A DNA stretch of 64,000 bases, taken from assembly GCA_020072645.1 (NCBI GenBank), contig JAIQGK010000011.1:62001-126000 (forward strand), written 5' to 3'. Source of the DNA: Terriglobia bacterium. Lineage in GTDB: Bacteria > Acidobacteriota > Terriglobia > Terriglobales > Acidobacteriaceae. Position 1 is the stretch's first letter, and each line of letters starts with the position of its first letter. Positions 7,978 to 17,389 of the stretch are shown here, in pieces. The translations under genes were made by a program, and so were the position numbers. The notes beneath the pieces were generated by a model. It did not search any database and had not been told where the DNA came from. It saw only the letters and a list, made by a program, of their open reading frames with translations.

Positions 7978-9285
7978 ATGAGCGATCAGCAGAAACGAGC
8001 GGACGGAGAAGTGAGAATCCAATTCAATGAAGACCCCAGGACCAACGCGAAGATCAAGGTGATTGGCGTGGGCGGCGGAGGCGGCAACGCGGTGAACCGG
8101 ATGATCTGCGCCGGAGTTGAAGGCGTGGAATTTATTGTGGCCAATACCGATTTGCAGGCGCTGCAGATGTCGCGTGCGCCGGTAAAGATCCAGCTGGGCA
8201 CCAAGCTGACCAACGGTCTGGGCGCGGGCGCCAACCCTGAAATGGGACGTCGCGGCGCGTTGGAAGATGCCGACAAAATTATTGAAGCCCTGGAAGGCGC
8301 GGACATGGTGTTTGTCACGACCGGTTTGGGCGGTGGCACGGGCACAGGCGCCGCACCGATCATTGCGTCGCTGGCAAGTGAGATGGGCGCGCTGACCGTG
8401 GCGGTGGTCACCAAGCCGTTTGCGTTTGAAGGACGCCGTCGCATGGCGCAGGCGGAACGCGGACTGGCCGAACTGATTGACAGCATCGATACAACGATCG
8501 TGATTCCCAACGAAAAGTTGCTGGCGGTGGCGCAGAACGCCGGCTTCTTTGAGTCGTTCCGCATTGCTGACGACATTCTTCGCCAGGCGGTGCAGGGAAT
8601 TTCTGACATCATTACGATTCCCGGCATCATCAATCGCGACTTTGCCGACGTGAAAACGATCATGGCCGGCATGGGTTATGCCGTGATGGGAACGGCCGTG
8701 GCTAAGGGTGAACGTCGCGCGACCGACGCGGCGCAGGCGGCGATTTCGTCTCCGCTGCTGGAAGCCGGAGCAATCGACGGAGCGCGGGGAATCCTGATCA
8801 ACATCACCGGTTCGTCTTCGCTCAAGCTGGCGGAGGTCAATGAGGCTTCTACCATTATTCAGTCCGCCGCGCATGAAGATGCCAACATTATCTTTGGCGC
8901 CGTGCAGGACGAGAAAATGAAAGACGATCTAAAGATCACCGTGATCGCGACCGGCTTCAAGAACGACGTTCCGGCGCGCAAGGACCGCACTGTGAACGCG
9001 GCGCAAGCAGCCATCTCTACGGCCCGCACAGCTTCCGCCTATCAGGTGCAGCAGTCTACAGCGGCTCCGCGAGTGGTAAATGCCACCCATATACCTCATG
9101 TTCCTCATGGTTCCCCGGTTGCGGCCCACGCGGCCGGTGCTCAGGCAGCTGTTCCCACCCGCGTGATGGTTCCGCCGCGCGAAAGCCCAAACCTGGCCAC
9201 CATGACTGACTCTATCCGGACGGCCGTCGAGCAGGACGACCTGGACGTGCCGGCCTTTATCCGCAAGCGCGGAGAGATCAACTAA
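7978..9285 (+). CDS. ftsZ: Cell division GTPase FtsZ
   Basis: 435 residues, tubulin-like. Visible are [16 protein letters not shown] near residue 22, the signature [11 protein letters not shown] (about 117-127), the NxD-containing [16 protein letters not shown] and the T7 loop region [12 protein letters not shown]. After residue 340 comes a variable linker, then the C-terminal peptide [12 protein letters not shown], which binds FtsA/ZipA-type partners. FtsZ polymerises into the cytokinetic ring. The start ATG 7978 is preceded by CAGGAG at a usable distance. The H/P/A-rich linker is longer than in model species but within the normal range. Confidence 0.98.
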   Translation: MSDQQKRADGEVRIQFNEDPRTNAKIKVIGVGGGGGNAVNRMICAGVEGVEFIVANTDLQALQMSRAPVKIQLGTKLTNGLGAGANPEMGRRGALEDADKIIEALEGADMVFVTTGLGGGTGTGAAPIIASLASEMGALTVAVVTKPFAFEGRRRMAQAERGLAELIDSIDTTIVIPNEKLLAVAQNAGFFESFRIADDILRQAVQGISDIITIPGIINRDFADVKTIMAGMGYAVMGTAVAKGERRATDAAQAAISSPLLEAGAIDGARGILINITGSSSLKLAEVNEASTIIQSAAHEDANIIFGAVQDEKMKDDLKITVIATGFKNDVPARKDRTVNAAQAAISTARTASAYQVQQSTAAPRVVNATHIPHVPHGSPVAAHAAGAQAAVPTRVMVPPRESPNLATMTDSIRTAVEQDDLDVPAFIRKRGEIN

Positions 9286-9805
9286 CAGTTTCCGACCGGC
9301 AGAGCGATCATCGCCTGCAAGATCGCAACTGCATGCAACAGCAACCATTTACCGGGACGCAAACCGCAGCGTCCCCGATCTTTCAACCATAGCGCGGTCG
9401 CCAGCCAAAAGTGGGCAGCCGCCAAAAAGCCGCCAGCCGCAAACGGCTGCCACAAAAATTAACAACATTAATGCGCATCTAAGGCAGAACCAACAGCAGG
9501 ATCTTAGGGTTAATACTGGCAAAGACTTTAGATTTCTGGCCGCTGCGGATAAATCCAACCGGCATGCAGCCAGCAACAAAGGGCAGAGCAGCTGCATCTT
9601 TTTAACTAAGAGAAAGGTACTACTTCAGTACTAGGAGAATTGACAGTTGCGCGCGATGCAAAGTTTCACTTACTATCGCGATAAGAGCAAAATTTTCCGC
9701 GTCGGTCTTCAGTTTCTGGCCCTTATTCGTGGCTGACGATACATTCGCGGAAAACCAAGCGGCGACAAAGAAATTTTCCAGGGTATCCAGGTGGCAGTGA
9801 TTCCA
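9286..9805 (+). other. Non-coding spacer between ftsZ and the transpeptidase gene
   Basis: About 520 bases with no supported gene; the 82-codon minus-strand frame at 9349-9597 is low-complexity. It includes CAGCCGCCAAAAAGCC/GCCAGCCGCAAACGGC words (9416-9448) and a TTGACA at 9640-9645, but no -10 hexamer at the usual 16-18 bp distance. A promoter for the downstream gene is likely somewhere here but not resolved. Confidence 0.45.
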
Positions 9806-11113
9806 ATGACATTTCGTCTTCGGCTCCTCATCTTTTTCGTTTCTATTTTTGGTTTGTCCAGCGGTTCGTTCGCGCTCGCATCCAGCTCAAGCAGCACCAC
9901 CACCAAAGCCAAGGCCAGCGGACACGTAACTGAAAGCGCCCGTGCGCAAAAACGCATGGCGCGGCTCCGCCACCAGCGCGCCGCAAGAAGACATGTAGCT
10001 GCACGCTCCGCCACCCCGCGCACTACCACTGCAAAAGCTATTCGCGCAAAAGCCGCCAATAGCGCGACCCTCAAGACCGCAAGTCTCCATCGCCGCCATG
10101 CTCGCCACCGCTGGGTTGAAACATTCACTGCTAGTTCATTTGCCGACGACATCACCGACGGCGACATCGTTGAAGGTGAAGATCCCGTCGTGCGCCAGGC
10201 CGCTATTGATGCGCTGGGCAACATGAACGGTACCGTCGTCGCCATTGATCCCACCAGCGGACGCATTCTTGCCATGGTCAACCAGAAGCTTGCGCTCAGT
10301 GAAGGCGCGCAGCCCTGCTCCACCATCAAGGTTGCTGTGGCGCTGGCCGGCCTCAGTGAAAAAGTTATTACCCGGCAGGAATCCATCTCTCTGGGCGGCC
10401 GCTCGCACATGAGTCTTACGCAGGCCCTGGCGCACTCCAACAACGCTTACTTTGAGGCTGTCGGGCGCCGTCTCGGCTTCCCCAAGGTCAGCTTTTACGC
10501 CCACCAGTTCGGACTCGGTGAGCTTGCCGGTTATGGCATTCAAGGTGAGCATCTCGGCACGTTCCCCGATCATGAGCTCCCTGCAAACCTGGGCGGCGTC
10601 GGCAAGATGTGTTCTTTTGGTGAAAGCATTTCCATGACTCCGCTGCAACTCGGCGCGCTCGTTTCCGCCGTCGCCAACGGAGGCACGCTCTATTACCTCC
10701 AGCATCCCACGTCTGTCGATCAGGTCATCAACTTTGAGCCGCGCATAAAGCGCCAGCTTGATATTGGCCCGCTCGTTCCTGAAATTGCAGAAGGCATGAC
10801 CGGCGCCGTTCGATACGGGACCGCCCGCCGCGTTGGCCTGAACTTTAGTGAAGAGCAAATCCTGGGCAAGACCGGCACCTGCTCCAAAGATGGTACGCGC
10901 TTCGGATGGTTCGCTTCATACGCTGACACGCAGTACGGACACATCGTCACCGTGGTCTTTCTCCAGGGTGGCCGTCCGACCTTTGGCCCCAAGGCCGCCG
11001 AAATCAGCGGCAAATTCTACCGCGCGCTGTACGACCATAACTTCTTCGCCGCCCGCGCCACCACCGCCAGCGGCACTCCGGCAGAAAAACCGGCAGTAGG
11101 CGTGCAGCAGTAA
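9806..11113 (+). CDS. Penicillin-binding transpeptidase, single catalytic domain
   Basis: 435 residues from the ATG at 9806, which has AGGTGG about 11 bases upstream; a GTG at 9791 would add five residues. A signal peptide or anchor (about 1-26, LRLLIFFVSIFGLSSGSFA) is followed by a very basic Ala/Arg/Thr-rich linker to about residue 105. The transpeptidase domain carries all three active-site motifs: S172-T-I-K175, S211-N-N213 and K355-TGT. It lacks the N-terminal dimerisation domain of class B PBPs and is shorter than PBP2/PBP3, so it may be a divergent division- or sporulation-type PBP acting in the periplasm on peptidoglycan. It lies directly downstream of ftsZ, which suggests a septal role (inference). 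Confidence 0.85.
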   Translation: MTFRLRLLIFFVSIFGLSSGSFALASSSSSTTTKAKASGHVTESARAQKRMARLRHQRAARRHVAARSATPRTTTAKAIRAKAANSATLKTASLHRRHARHRWVETFTASSFADDITDGDIVEGEDPVVRQAAIDALGNMNGTVVAIDPTSGRILAMVNQKLALSEGAQPCSTIKVAVALAGLSEKVITRQESISLGGRSHMSLTQALAHSNNAYFEAVGRRLGFPKVSFYAHQFGLGELAGYGIQGEHLGTFPDHELPANLGGVGKMCSFGESISMTPLQLGALVSAVANGGTLYYLQHPTSVDQVINFEPRIKRQLDIGPLVPEIAEGMTGAVRYGTARRVGLNFSEEQILGKTGTCSKDGTRFGWFASYADTQYGHIVTVVFLQGGRPTFGPKAAEISGKFYRALYDHNFFAARATTASGTPAEKPAVGVQQ

Positions 11114-11160
11114 ACTCGGGACTTTAACGGCGTAGCGGTTCCAAAATAAATCTCAACGTA

Positions 11161-11182
11161 GAGACGTAGCATGCTACGTCTC
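11161..11182. repeat. 22-bp perfect palindrome, copy 1
   Basis: Arms GAGACGTAGCA / TGCTACGTCTC meet without a spacer, preceded by CGTA. Copy 2 at 11372-11394 has the same arms and flank with one extra central base. Confidence 0.8.
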
Positions 11183-11203
11183 GATTCCGAATAAGATTGA
11201 ATG

Positions 11204-11232
11204 GCGTCCTGCAACGGACGTCTTTCTTTTTT
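11204..11232 (+). terminator. Rho-independent terminator after the transpeptidase gene
   Basis: GCGTCC, a TGCAAC loop and GGACG, followed by a T-rich tract TCTTTCTTTTTT (11221-11232). It lies about 90 bases after the transpeptidase stop. Confidence 0.5.
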
Positions 11233-11371
11233 GCTCGTCATCCCGACGGCCGTTAAATGAGCCGCGTTTTTACCAGCGGGCAAATAGGCCGGGGGATCTT
11301 GTGTTTTCTTATAAAGATTTGTTCGTCACTGCGCCCACGTCATGCGGCGCTATGGCCATACAGTTAGCGTA

Positions 11372-11394
11372 GAGACGTAGCACTGCTACGTCTC
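11372..11394. repeat. 23-bp palindrome, copy 2
   Basis: Arms GAGACGTAGCA (11372-11382) and TGCTACGTCTC (11384-11394) around a single C. It shares its 5' flank (GCGTA or ACGTA) and 3' flank (CGAT) with copy 1, 211 bases away. Confidence 0.8.
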
Positions 11395-11745
11395 GATCTT
11401 TAAAGCGACGGCGTTCCGAGAAGACGCTCCGAGAGGACGCCTCTTTTATTTCCTCCAAACTCTCAACCCCTGTCATCCTGACCGAAGCCGCGCGACCGAA
11501 TGGGAGCAAGGCTGAGTGGAAGGCCCCCGAGGATTTATCCAGCGACCATGCCGCCGCCGTTTCAACGTTTGGGAAAAGGAAACGAAGGCCTTCATCCTCG
11601 CGCCGCAGGCCAGCGCGCAGCGGCCATCCCCTGATAGGTGATGGGGAACACAGACATATACGGGGATTCATCATTCAATTCTTACTGGAAATCTTTGTTG
11701 AAAAGCTCCGCTTGGAAGCGGAGCGGAGTGAAAGGAAGTAAGACA

Positions 11746-12723
11746 ATGTCGAACATTAGGATTCTCAAAATAAACGTTTGTCGGAACGCATGGCTTTTGA
11801 CTGTGATTCTAGCCATTTCATCTGTAGCTATTGCGTTGCCACAACCATCATCGTTTGCTTGCGGTGATGTGATCAAGACAAGCATCAAGCTCACCCGTGA
11901 TTTAGGGCCGTGTCCGGCCGACGGCATACACATTGTGGCGGCCACGCCGGTGACTCTGGACCTCAATGGACACAAGATTACCGGACAAGGTTCTGGTACG
12001 GGAGTTAATCTGGGTGGCGACTCAATTATCGTGAAAGGCCCCGGGCGCATCGTAAACTTTGGCATAGGAATCAACCTTGATCACGGCACCGGGGACGTAA
12101 TGATTTACGACCTTGATTTGGTCCGGAACATGAATGGGATTAATCTGGACGCCAACCGTGTCAGGATCCTCGACAACACCATTGATGGACGAGACCGAGG
12201 CAAAGCAGGAATCACTATCTCCGGTCCAGGCCACTTCGTCTATCGCAACATCATACGAAACCACTCTGATTTCGGACTTATACTGCTAAGGGCGAACCCA
12301 GTGGTCTCACAGAACGTCATCACTGAAAATCATGTAGGGATCCATTTCGAAAGCGAGGGTTCGCATACGATTCGTGGAAATATGATCTTCCGAAATGAGA
12401 CGAATGGCATTGAAGCTGAGGTCACGGACCCTGGAAACTGCGGGAACATTGAAGATAATTTCCTCAGAGCTAATGGTGGAAACGGTCTGCTTGTGACTGG
12501 AGACAATCGTTTCCAGGCGTGCACGATCCTCGATAATGTTGTTGAGGACAATCGGTTGAACGGGATCAGCATCGCTGGCGGTACGGGCAATACCGTGAGT
12601 GGCAATCGGGCATCGCACAATGGTGTTGATCTGCAATGGGATGGCGTTGCGGGGGCATGCTGGAGCCAAAACATTTTTTCCACCAGTTCACCTCAGACGT
12701 TGCCTCAATGTCCACCTTTTTAG
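11746..12723 (+). CDS. Secreted right-handed parallel beta-helix protein
   Basis: 325 residues from the ATG at 11746, which follows GAAAGGAAG at good spacing; a longer frame from 11638 would put a basic leader before the signal peptide. A signal peptide (about 1-38, AWLLTVILAISSVAIALP) precedes repeats such as VTLDLNGHKITG, GINLDANRVRILDNTIDG, GNMIFRNETNGIEAE, and GNTVSGNRASHNGVDL. This spacing and N/G-rich pattern is that of the NosD/pectate-lyase-like beta-helix (PbH1 repeats). Catalytic residues cannot be assigned; such proteins often bind or cleave polysaccharide outside the cell. It stands alone between repeat-rich spacers. Composition is less GC-rich than the division genes. Confidence 0.75.
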   Translation: MSNIRILKINVCRNAWLLTVILAISSVAIALPQPSSFACGDVIKTSIKLTRDLGPCPADGIHIVAATPVTLDLNGHKITGQGSGTGVNLGGDSIIVKGPGRIVNFGIGINLDHGTGDVMIYDLDLVRNMNGINLDANRVRILDNTIDGRDRGKAGITISGPGHFVYRNIIRNHSDFGLILLRANPVVSQNVITENHVGIHFESEGSHTIRGNMIFRNETNGIEAEVTDPGNCGNIEDNFLRANGGNGLLVTGDNRFQACTILDNVVEDNRLNGISIAGGTGNTVSGNRASHNGVDLQWDGVAGACWSQNIFSTSSPQTLPQCPPF

Positions 12724-13191
12724 CTAGGTGGTAATCAAGGCCAGCTATCACGCTCGGAACCGGCTGCGGTTTGTAAATCCCAAAAGGACCCGGGAGAAGT
12801 CGCGAAGGCTTCTCCCCTGGGCGTCTCCAACGCTGCTATCGGCCTAGTGTCGTTTTTGGGCCCCTCGAAGACGTTTTTCTCAATATTTATTTTCGGTGTC
12901 CGATCACTCGAACCATCTTTGTCAATTACAGCCGCCGCTCGTCAAGCTCGACTGAGAAAAATCTCCCTCTACTTATATATGCACCGTTTTCGGCCTTCCC
13001 GGGACATGTTTTTCGATATTTATCTTCAGCCCTCATCATTCGCCGCCTCGACACCCTTACCGTGATCGCCAAAATGGCTACAAAAACAAAACGGCAACCC
13101 CGGACAAAGGGTTGTCGTTTCCTGGCTGCGCTCTAACTCATAGGGCTGCCGAGTGTTTAGCCCGCCAGCCCTTTTGGATGAACAAAGACCC
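12724..13191. other. Non-coding convergent spacer
   Basis: About 470 bases between two converging genes. GGGAGAAG (12792-12799) and CTTCTCCC (12809-12816) form an 8-bp hairpin without a T tract. A clear minus-strand terminator lies at 13083-13117. Small frames here have no recognisable content. Confidence 0.5.
13083..13117 (-). terminator. Rho-independent terminator of the large surface protein gene
   Basis: Read on the minus strand: CGACAACCC (13117-13109), loop, GGGTTGCCG ending at 13092, then TTTTGTTTTTG over 13091-13081. It lies about 75 bases past the stop of the minus-strand gene. Confidence 0.7.
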
Positions 13192-15810
13192 CTATTGACG
13201 GATCTTGGTCAAGGCAAAAGGCAGGCTGTCGCCGCCCCCGCTCGATTTAATATCCAGCGGTTTTGCCGGACAGGGAGTAGCGTAGGCCGCCGGATTGCCG
13301 CAGGCCGGCGCGGGCGCTCCTGTAATGTCAAGCGTGAAAACGCCCGCCGCCAGGGTGAATGTATCTCCCAATCCCCCGGCTGAAGCAGCCGGATTGTAAA
13401 CCAGACCTGTGCTGGTCAGGTACGGTTGGAGTTTTAACGTCACTGGCCCAACGGCATTCGACGTTGCCGTGAGGATCAGCCGTTGCTTGCTCGTCCGGTA
13501 CTCTGCCGCTGTAACCAGCACAGTATCCGCGATCACAGCCGGATTGATAGTGATGGAAACAATCGTAGGAGCTGAAGTCAGCGGGGCCGTGTTGGTTGCC
13601 GTAAGGCTTAGCGTCGCCGTTGAAGAAACTGCCACGGCTGGCGCGGTGAAGCTCACGGTCGCCGTCGTTGGACTTGAAGGCGTCACGGCAATGCCGATCA
13701 AAGCCGGGCCTGAAGTCTGAACAACCGTGAAAGTGAGCGGCGTGAGCGCGGGAACGTTAGGATCAGATCCGCTGGCGACAAAGCTTGCGCCCGTGCCGGA
13801 AACCACCGTGAGCGGAGCCACAGAATTTACGGTCGGGTTTCCAGGTGCGTTGATGGTTACAGAAGTGGCCGCCACTGAAGCGCCACCGCAATTCGTCGCG
13901 GTGAAAGTCAGAGGCACGACCGTAGTCGCAGCAACCACTGGCGCCGTGTAAACCGGGTTCGCGATCGATAAATTAGACAACGTTCCCACTCCCGGAGCAG
14001 CCCAGGAGAAAGTTACGGGGGCCGTCCCCGGTGACGATCCGGCCAGGGTCACCGCTCCGCCCGATGCGACCGTATAAGGCCCACCAGCATTGGCGATTGC
14101 TGCTGTGCAAGCCGGAGCCGGCGTAACATTGCTGGGCCACGGATTGAGTTGCCCCACTTGCGTTCCCGCAGCCGAGGTATATCCGCCCTGTGCGAGGAAC
14201 GGAATCGTGTTGAAATTATTTTCTGGGATCGGCGCGCCGGGCACGTTCTCTGGGAAGATGTATTCGAGAATCGGCGCGTGGTACTGGCCGTAAACAATCC
14301 CGTTGGCCGACCGCGGCGAAGCAGCGGTAATGGGCGCCGTAAATGCTCCCTGGATCACGGCGCGCATCTCTCGCGGCGGCGGCAGGAAGTTGCCGGCGGC
14401 GTTCATCACGCAGTTCTTCACGGTTGCAGCCGAGCCAAAAGGCAAACAAGGCGGACGAAAACGCCAGCGCCCTTTCACCGCACCAATCGGCGGGCCAGGA
14501 TCCACGCTGATGGTGCCAAAGTCGCGGTCCGTGGCTGCTCCGGTGATGCCATCGAAATCGATGCCATAAAGATGGATAATTCTCTGCGCCAAGCCGGTGG
14601 GATCAACGTCAGTCGTCATTCCTTCAAAGCGCGTGCGGACCACCGCTTCACCAGCGCCCAGCACCGTAAGTCCTCCAGTGCCGATGATCGTGACTTCAGT
14701 GGCAACATACGCTGGATTGGTGCCCGGGAAAGTGTAGATAGCAACGTTGTTGCTGATTGTGTGCGCGGAGATGTAAGTGTTGGCGTCGCCCGGCCATGGG
14801 CCGGCAGTTTGGCCGGCGGTGAGCCCTGGATCTGCAACCACTGTTCCCGCGAACGTGATCCAGTCGCCAACTTCCAGCGGTGCCTGAATGGTTGGATCAG
14901 GTGAGCCGCCACCCGGAGGAAGCGTTGTGAAATTAGTGGCAAACCCAACCGCGGGCGCGACGGCGAGAGGCCTCTGCGTCAACGGGCATCGCGCATCGTC
15001 CGGATTGCCGGGGACCGATGGATCAGCCAGAACGCGCGGCATGCACATGGGGAAGCCCGTTGCAGAAGCAATGGTGGGATTGTCCTGGTCGGCCTGGAAG
15101 TGCGGATCAGGTGATTGTCCGCGGCTGTAACGTCCCGTTCCTACAGCAACGTCTCCAGCGGCAGTGATTACAGGATCATTAATTTGCACGCGCGCGCCGC
15201 TGGCGCAATTGCCAATCACGCCGCCCACACGCATCTCACCATTGGTGTAGTTGATGCAGTTGATGTATCCAGAGCCGGTGTTCAGGGCGTGCTGGGAAAT
15301 GTAAATCAGTCCGGCTATGTACACGTCCGCACCCGCGGGCCCGCCCAGCACACGATTGCCAACGACTTGCGCTTCATACGTAGTAAGAGGCGCTGGAACG
15401 TCTGAAAGGGCCATGCCTGTGCTCGGTCCGCCGGCGGCCAGCAAGCCATACGGGGCTGGAGCGTTGGCAAAAAGTTCCTGCCACGTCAGCGCGCTTGCGG
15501 GCAGGATCACAATCGTTTCCGCCGGAACAATAATCACATGGCCGTTCACGGTAATCGATCCGCCCTGGTGTGCGGTGCCGGCGGCTGGAATGGGGCCGCC
15601 CAGTGAAGCCGATTGAATAAAGCCTGAAATGTCAAATTGCGTCGATGCCGGTATTGGCAGCTGTGCCCATGCTGGGCTCGCCATGGCGAGCAGGTTGAGA
15701 AGCAGGATGCCTAGCACCCTTGTAAACGTGCTGCTTGTTGTGCTGAACCGTGGAAGCCTGGAGCAGGCGTAACTGGAGCCTGCACCCTGGGGGAGTTGTG
15801 CCGTCATCAT
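13192..15810 (-). CDS. Large exported protein with Ig/PKD-like repeats
   Basis: 872 residues from the ATG at 15810, preceded by AAGGATGAG; a TTG at 15828 is less likely. The signal peptide reaches about residue 50 (ILLLNLLAMASPAWA). The N-terminal 500 residues are a unique G/P/A-rich region, with stretches such as HVIIVPAETIVILPASA and GGLTVLGAGEAVVRTRFEGM. From about 540 on there are at least two Ig-like or PKD-like domains (ANAGGPYTVASGGAVTLAG; SVAPLTVVSGTGASFVASG), then a small C-terminal beta domain. No cell-wall anchor, TonB, autotransporter or sorting motif is seen, so it is probably secreted or outer-surface associated. It is divergent from the ECF sigma gene region at 16.4-17.1 kb only by position; both lie on the minus strand. 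Confidence 0.75.
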   Translation of the reverse strand: MMTAQLPQGAGSSYACSRLPRFSTTSSTFTRVLGILLLNLLAMASPAWAQLPIPASTQFDISGFIQSASLGGPIPAAGTAHQGGSITVNGHVIIVPAETIVILPASALTWQELFANAPAPYGLLAAGGPSTGMALSDVPAPLTTYEAQVVGNRVLGGPAGADVYIAGLIYISQHALNTGSGYINCINYTNGEMRVGGVIGNCASGARVQINDPVITAAGDVAVGTGRYSRGQSPDPHFQADQDNPTIASATGFPMCMPRVLADPSVPGNPDDARCPLTQRPLAVAPAVGFATNFTTLPPGGGSPDPTIQAPLEVGDWITFAGTVVADPGLTAGQTAGPWPGDANTYISAHTISNNVAIYTFPGTNPAYVATEVTIIGTGGLTVLGAGEAVVRTRFEGMTTDVDPTGLAQRIIHLYGIDFDGITGAATDRDFGTISVDPGPPIGAVKGRWRFRPPCLPFGSAATVKNCVMNAAGNFLPPPREMRAVIQGAFTAPITAASPRSANGIVYGQYHAPILEYIFPENVPGAPIPENNFNTIPFLAQGGYTSAAGTQVGQLNPWPSNVTPAPACTAAIANAGGPYTVASGGAVTLAGSSPGTAPVTFSWAAPGVGTLSNLSIANPVYTAPVVAATTVVPLTFTATNCGGASVAATSVTINAPGNPTVNSVAPLTVVSGTGASFVASGSDPNVPALTPLTFTVVQTSGPALIGIAVTPSSPTTATVSFTAPAVAVSSTATLSLTATNTAPLTSAPTIVSITINPAVIADTVLVTAAEYRTSKQRLILTATSNAVGPVTLKLQPYLTSTGLVYNPAASAGGLGDTFTLAAGVFTLDITGAPAPACGNPAAYATPCPAKPLDIKSSGGGDSLPFALTKIRQ

Positions 15811-16355
15811 GTTTAGCTCATCCTTCAATGCTTAAAATTTGCGCAAGTATGCATGCCATTGAGCCGAGTACTGCTCGGAAGAGCTCATTGGCAAAACAAT
15901 TTTCTATTGTTTGCTTGCTTGTAAGTTAGCTGTAACGCCTGGCGCGAACGGAATTACTCGCGTTTCTGGCCTGTAATGGTTCCTGTCCGGAAAACAGGCC
16001 CCTCCGGAAGTTCTGGCCCAGTGAAAGGAGGTTGCGGATTTGCGATCTGGTCCGCGGTCTGCTTATTACAAAAGCGCCGGACCCAGGAGCCGGCGCAAAC
16101 ATCTCGCCGCGCTGTCCGGGTTCTTTAACAATTTTTTAATTGAATGGAGGATTCGAGTACTCACATTCAGTTTGTGATTTGTAACTGTCATCTATGTAGT
16201 GCGAGTCAGGTGTTCATCTGATACAGCTTGACCATAATTAATTTCCCTAATCACATTCTTTCGCCGGCAATTTGGAATGCGGAAAAAGATGAAAGGAGTT
16301 CCAATTTGGCCATATGCACCATTGCCAAACTGATAGGCGTCACGCCATAAGTTCT
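15811..16355 (-). other. Spacer between the sigma factor gene and the surface protein gene
   Basis: About 545 bases. It holds a hairpin with a short minus-strand T run (16070-16096) and a smaller CCTGT/ACAGG hairpin near 15979-15996. The promoter of the 13192-15810 gene is expected here, but no clear sigma-70 pair was found. A non-standard promoter read by the neighbouring ECF sigma factor is possible. Confidence 0.4.
16070..16096 (-). terminator. Probable terminator of the minus-strand sigma factor gene
   Basis: GCGCCGG (16074-16080) and CCGGCGC (16090-16096) form a perfect 7-bp GC stem. On the minus strand it is followed by TTTTG. The weak T run limits confidence. Confidence 0.45.
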
Positions 16356-17099
16356 TTACAGCCAAGTTCCGGCAGTGGTGGGGACATTAGTTGCGTGCAG
16401 GGGCGGCAGAAAGACCGTTGCTGGGCGAGATATTGCGCTTTTCGGCGACGATGGGCGCGAAGAGATGACTTGAACTAGGGTTCTCCGTTTAGATCTCGAT
16501 GAGCGGCGCAAATGCACGGCGCTTTTCTTGCTCATTTGCTCTCGCGCGCAACGGCTGAGTGTCTTCTTCGCGCGGCAAATTAGCAGGCGCAGGTGATTGC
16601 GATTGACTCCAAACTTCACGCAGATCTCGTCTCGGTCTTTCTCTTCCAGAAAGGTGGCCTTCAGGATGGCGCGGGCCCGAGGAGACAGGCCCGAAAGCAT
16701 TCTTTGTACGCGGTCCGCTCTTTCAGCGGCCATCGCACGTGCATCTGGGCCGGGCGCGTTGCTGACCACGTCGAGTTCCGGATCCAAAGGCGCCACCTTC
16801 TTCTGTCGCCGATATGTCTCATGCAGCACGTTATTGCACACCCCGAGCACAAAATATTCAAAACGCTCAGGGTCGCGAATGCTCTGGTTCGAGCGAAGAA
16901 ATGTCAGGACTCGCAAAAATGTTTCTTGCCGCAGCTCGCGCGCCAACTCGGTGGAGCGCAGATGCTTGCGCAACTTCCGCAGCAACATGGGGCTGAAGTG
17001 TGAGACAAAATGTTCTTCCGTAGCAGGATCTCTCTGCCGTAGTGAATGAACATATGTCGCATTGAATTCAAATGAAGGCAATACACCTGGGGAAGCCAT
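16356..17099 (-). CDS. ECF-type RNA polymerase sigma factor with a long basic C-terminal tail
   Basis: 247 residues. Region 2 is at about 25-95 (ELARELRQETFLRVLTFLRS, then RFEYFVLGVCNNVLHETYRRQ) and region 4 at about 128-182 (LSPRARAILKATFLEEKDRDEI, then a helix-turn-helix with VNRNHLRLLICRAKKTL). It directs RNA polymerase to a specific promoter set. About 60 extra residues follow region 4, rich in K/R/S, whereas ordinary ECF factors end soon after the helix-turn-helix. No anti-sigma gene is adjacent. The divergent neighbour (17390) is a second ECF factor, so the 290-bp region between them may carry both control regions. The start ATG at 17099 is the only good one. Confidence 0.85.
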   Translation of the reverse strand: MASPGVLPSFEFNATYVHSLRQRDPATEEHFVSHFSPMLLRKLRKHLRSTELARELRQETFLRVLTFLRSNQSIRDPERFEYFVLGVCNNVLHETYRRQKKVAPLDPELDVVSNAPGPDARAMAAERADRVQRMLSGLSPRARAILKATFLEEKDRDEICVKFGVNRNHLRLLICRAKKTLSRCAREQMSKKSAVHLRRSSRSKRRTLVQVISSRPSSPKSAISRPATVFLPPLHATNVPTTAGTWL

Positions 17100-17326
17100 G
17101 GTTTCTCGCTCCTCGCACCGGGTTTCTTGCGTTTAGCGGATGACTGATGCGCTCAATCCGCGTAGCTTGTACCCGGTAAAAAATTGGCTCGGTTTCATTT
17201 GAAGTAGCGATGCGAACAATGAAATTCCGCCAACTTGTCTGGAATCTTTCTTGCAATTGCTCCATTTGCCATGGCCGGCGACAATCTGTTCTAGTTTCGG
17301 CTTTGAATGGGAAGCTACGGAAAGTC

Positions 17327-17354
17327 TTGCACTTCTGCTACTTAGACCTATAAT
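17327..17354 (+). promoter_or_regulatory. Promoter of the sigma-kinase operon
   Basis: A perfect TATAAT (17349-17354) with TTGCAC (17327-17332) 16 bases upstream. Transcription would start near 17361, so the TTG at 17354 cannot be the start codon and GTG at 17390 is favoured. Confidence 0.5.
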
Positions 17355-17389
17355 TGGCCGATCTGAACCACCAAGAGGCAAGAAAGACT

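Larger units (their letters stand above)
11114..11745 (+). other. Repeat-rich intergenic region
   Basis: About 630 bases holding two related palindromes (11161-11182 and 11372-11394), a probable terminator and a GTCATCCTGACCGAAGCCGC word at 11474-11493 of the kind dispersed in acidobacterial genomes. GTG 11638 opens the long frame leading into the beta-helix gene, but the translation start at 11746 is far better supported. Confidence 0.5.

Noticed and set aside
7963-8874. 303-codon minus-strand frame
   Set aside because: Complement of ftsZ.
9349-9597. 82-codon minus-strand frame
   Set aside because: Leu/Cys-rich, no ribosome site; spacer repeats.
9640-9677. TTGACA followed by TACTAT as a promoter
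   Set aside because: The spacer would be about 26 bases, outside the usual 16-18.
14149-14904. 251-codon plus-strand frame
   Set aside because: Opposite strand of the large exported protein; Arg-rich composition typical of a shadow frame.
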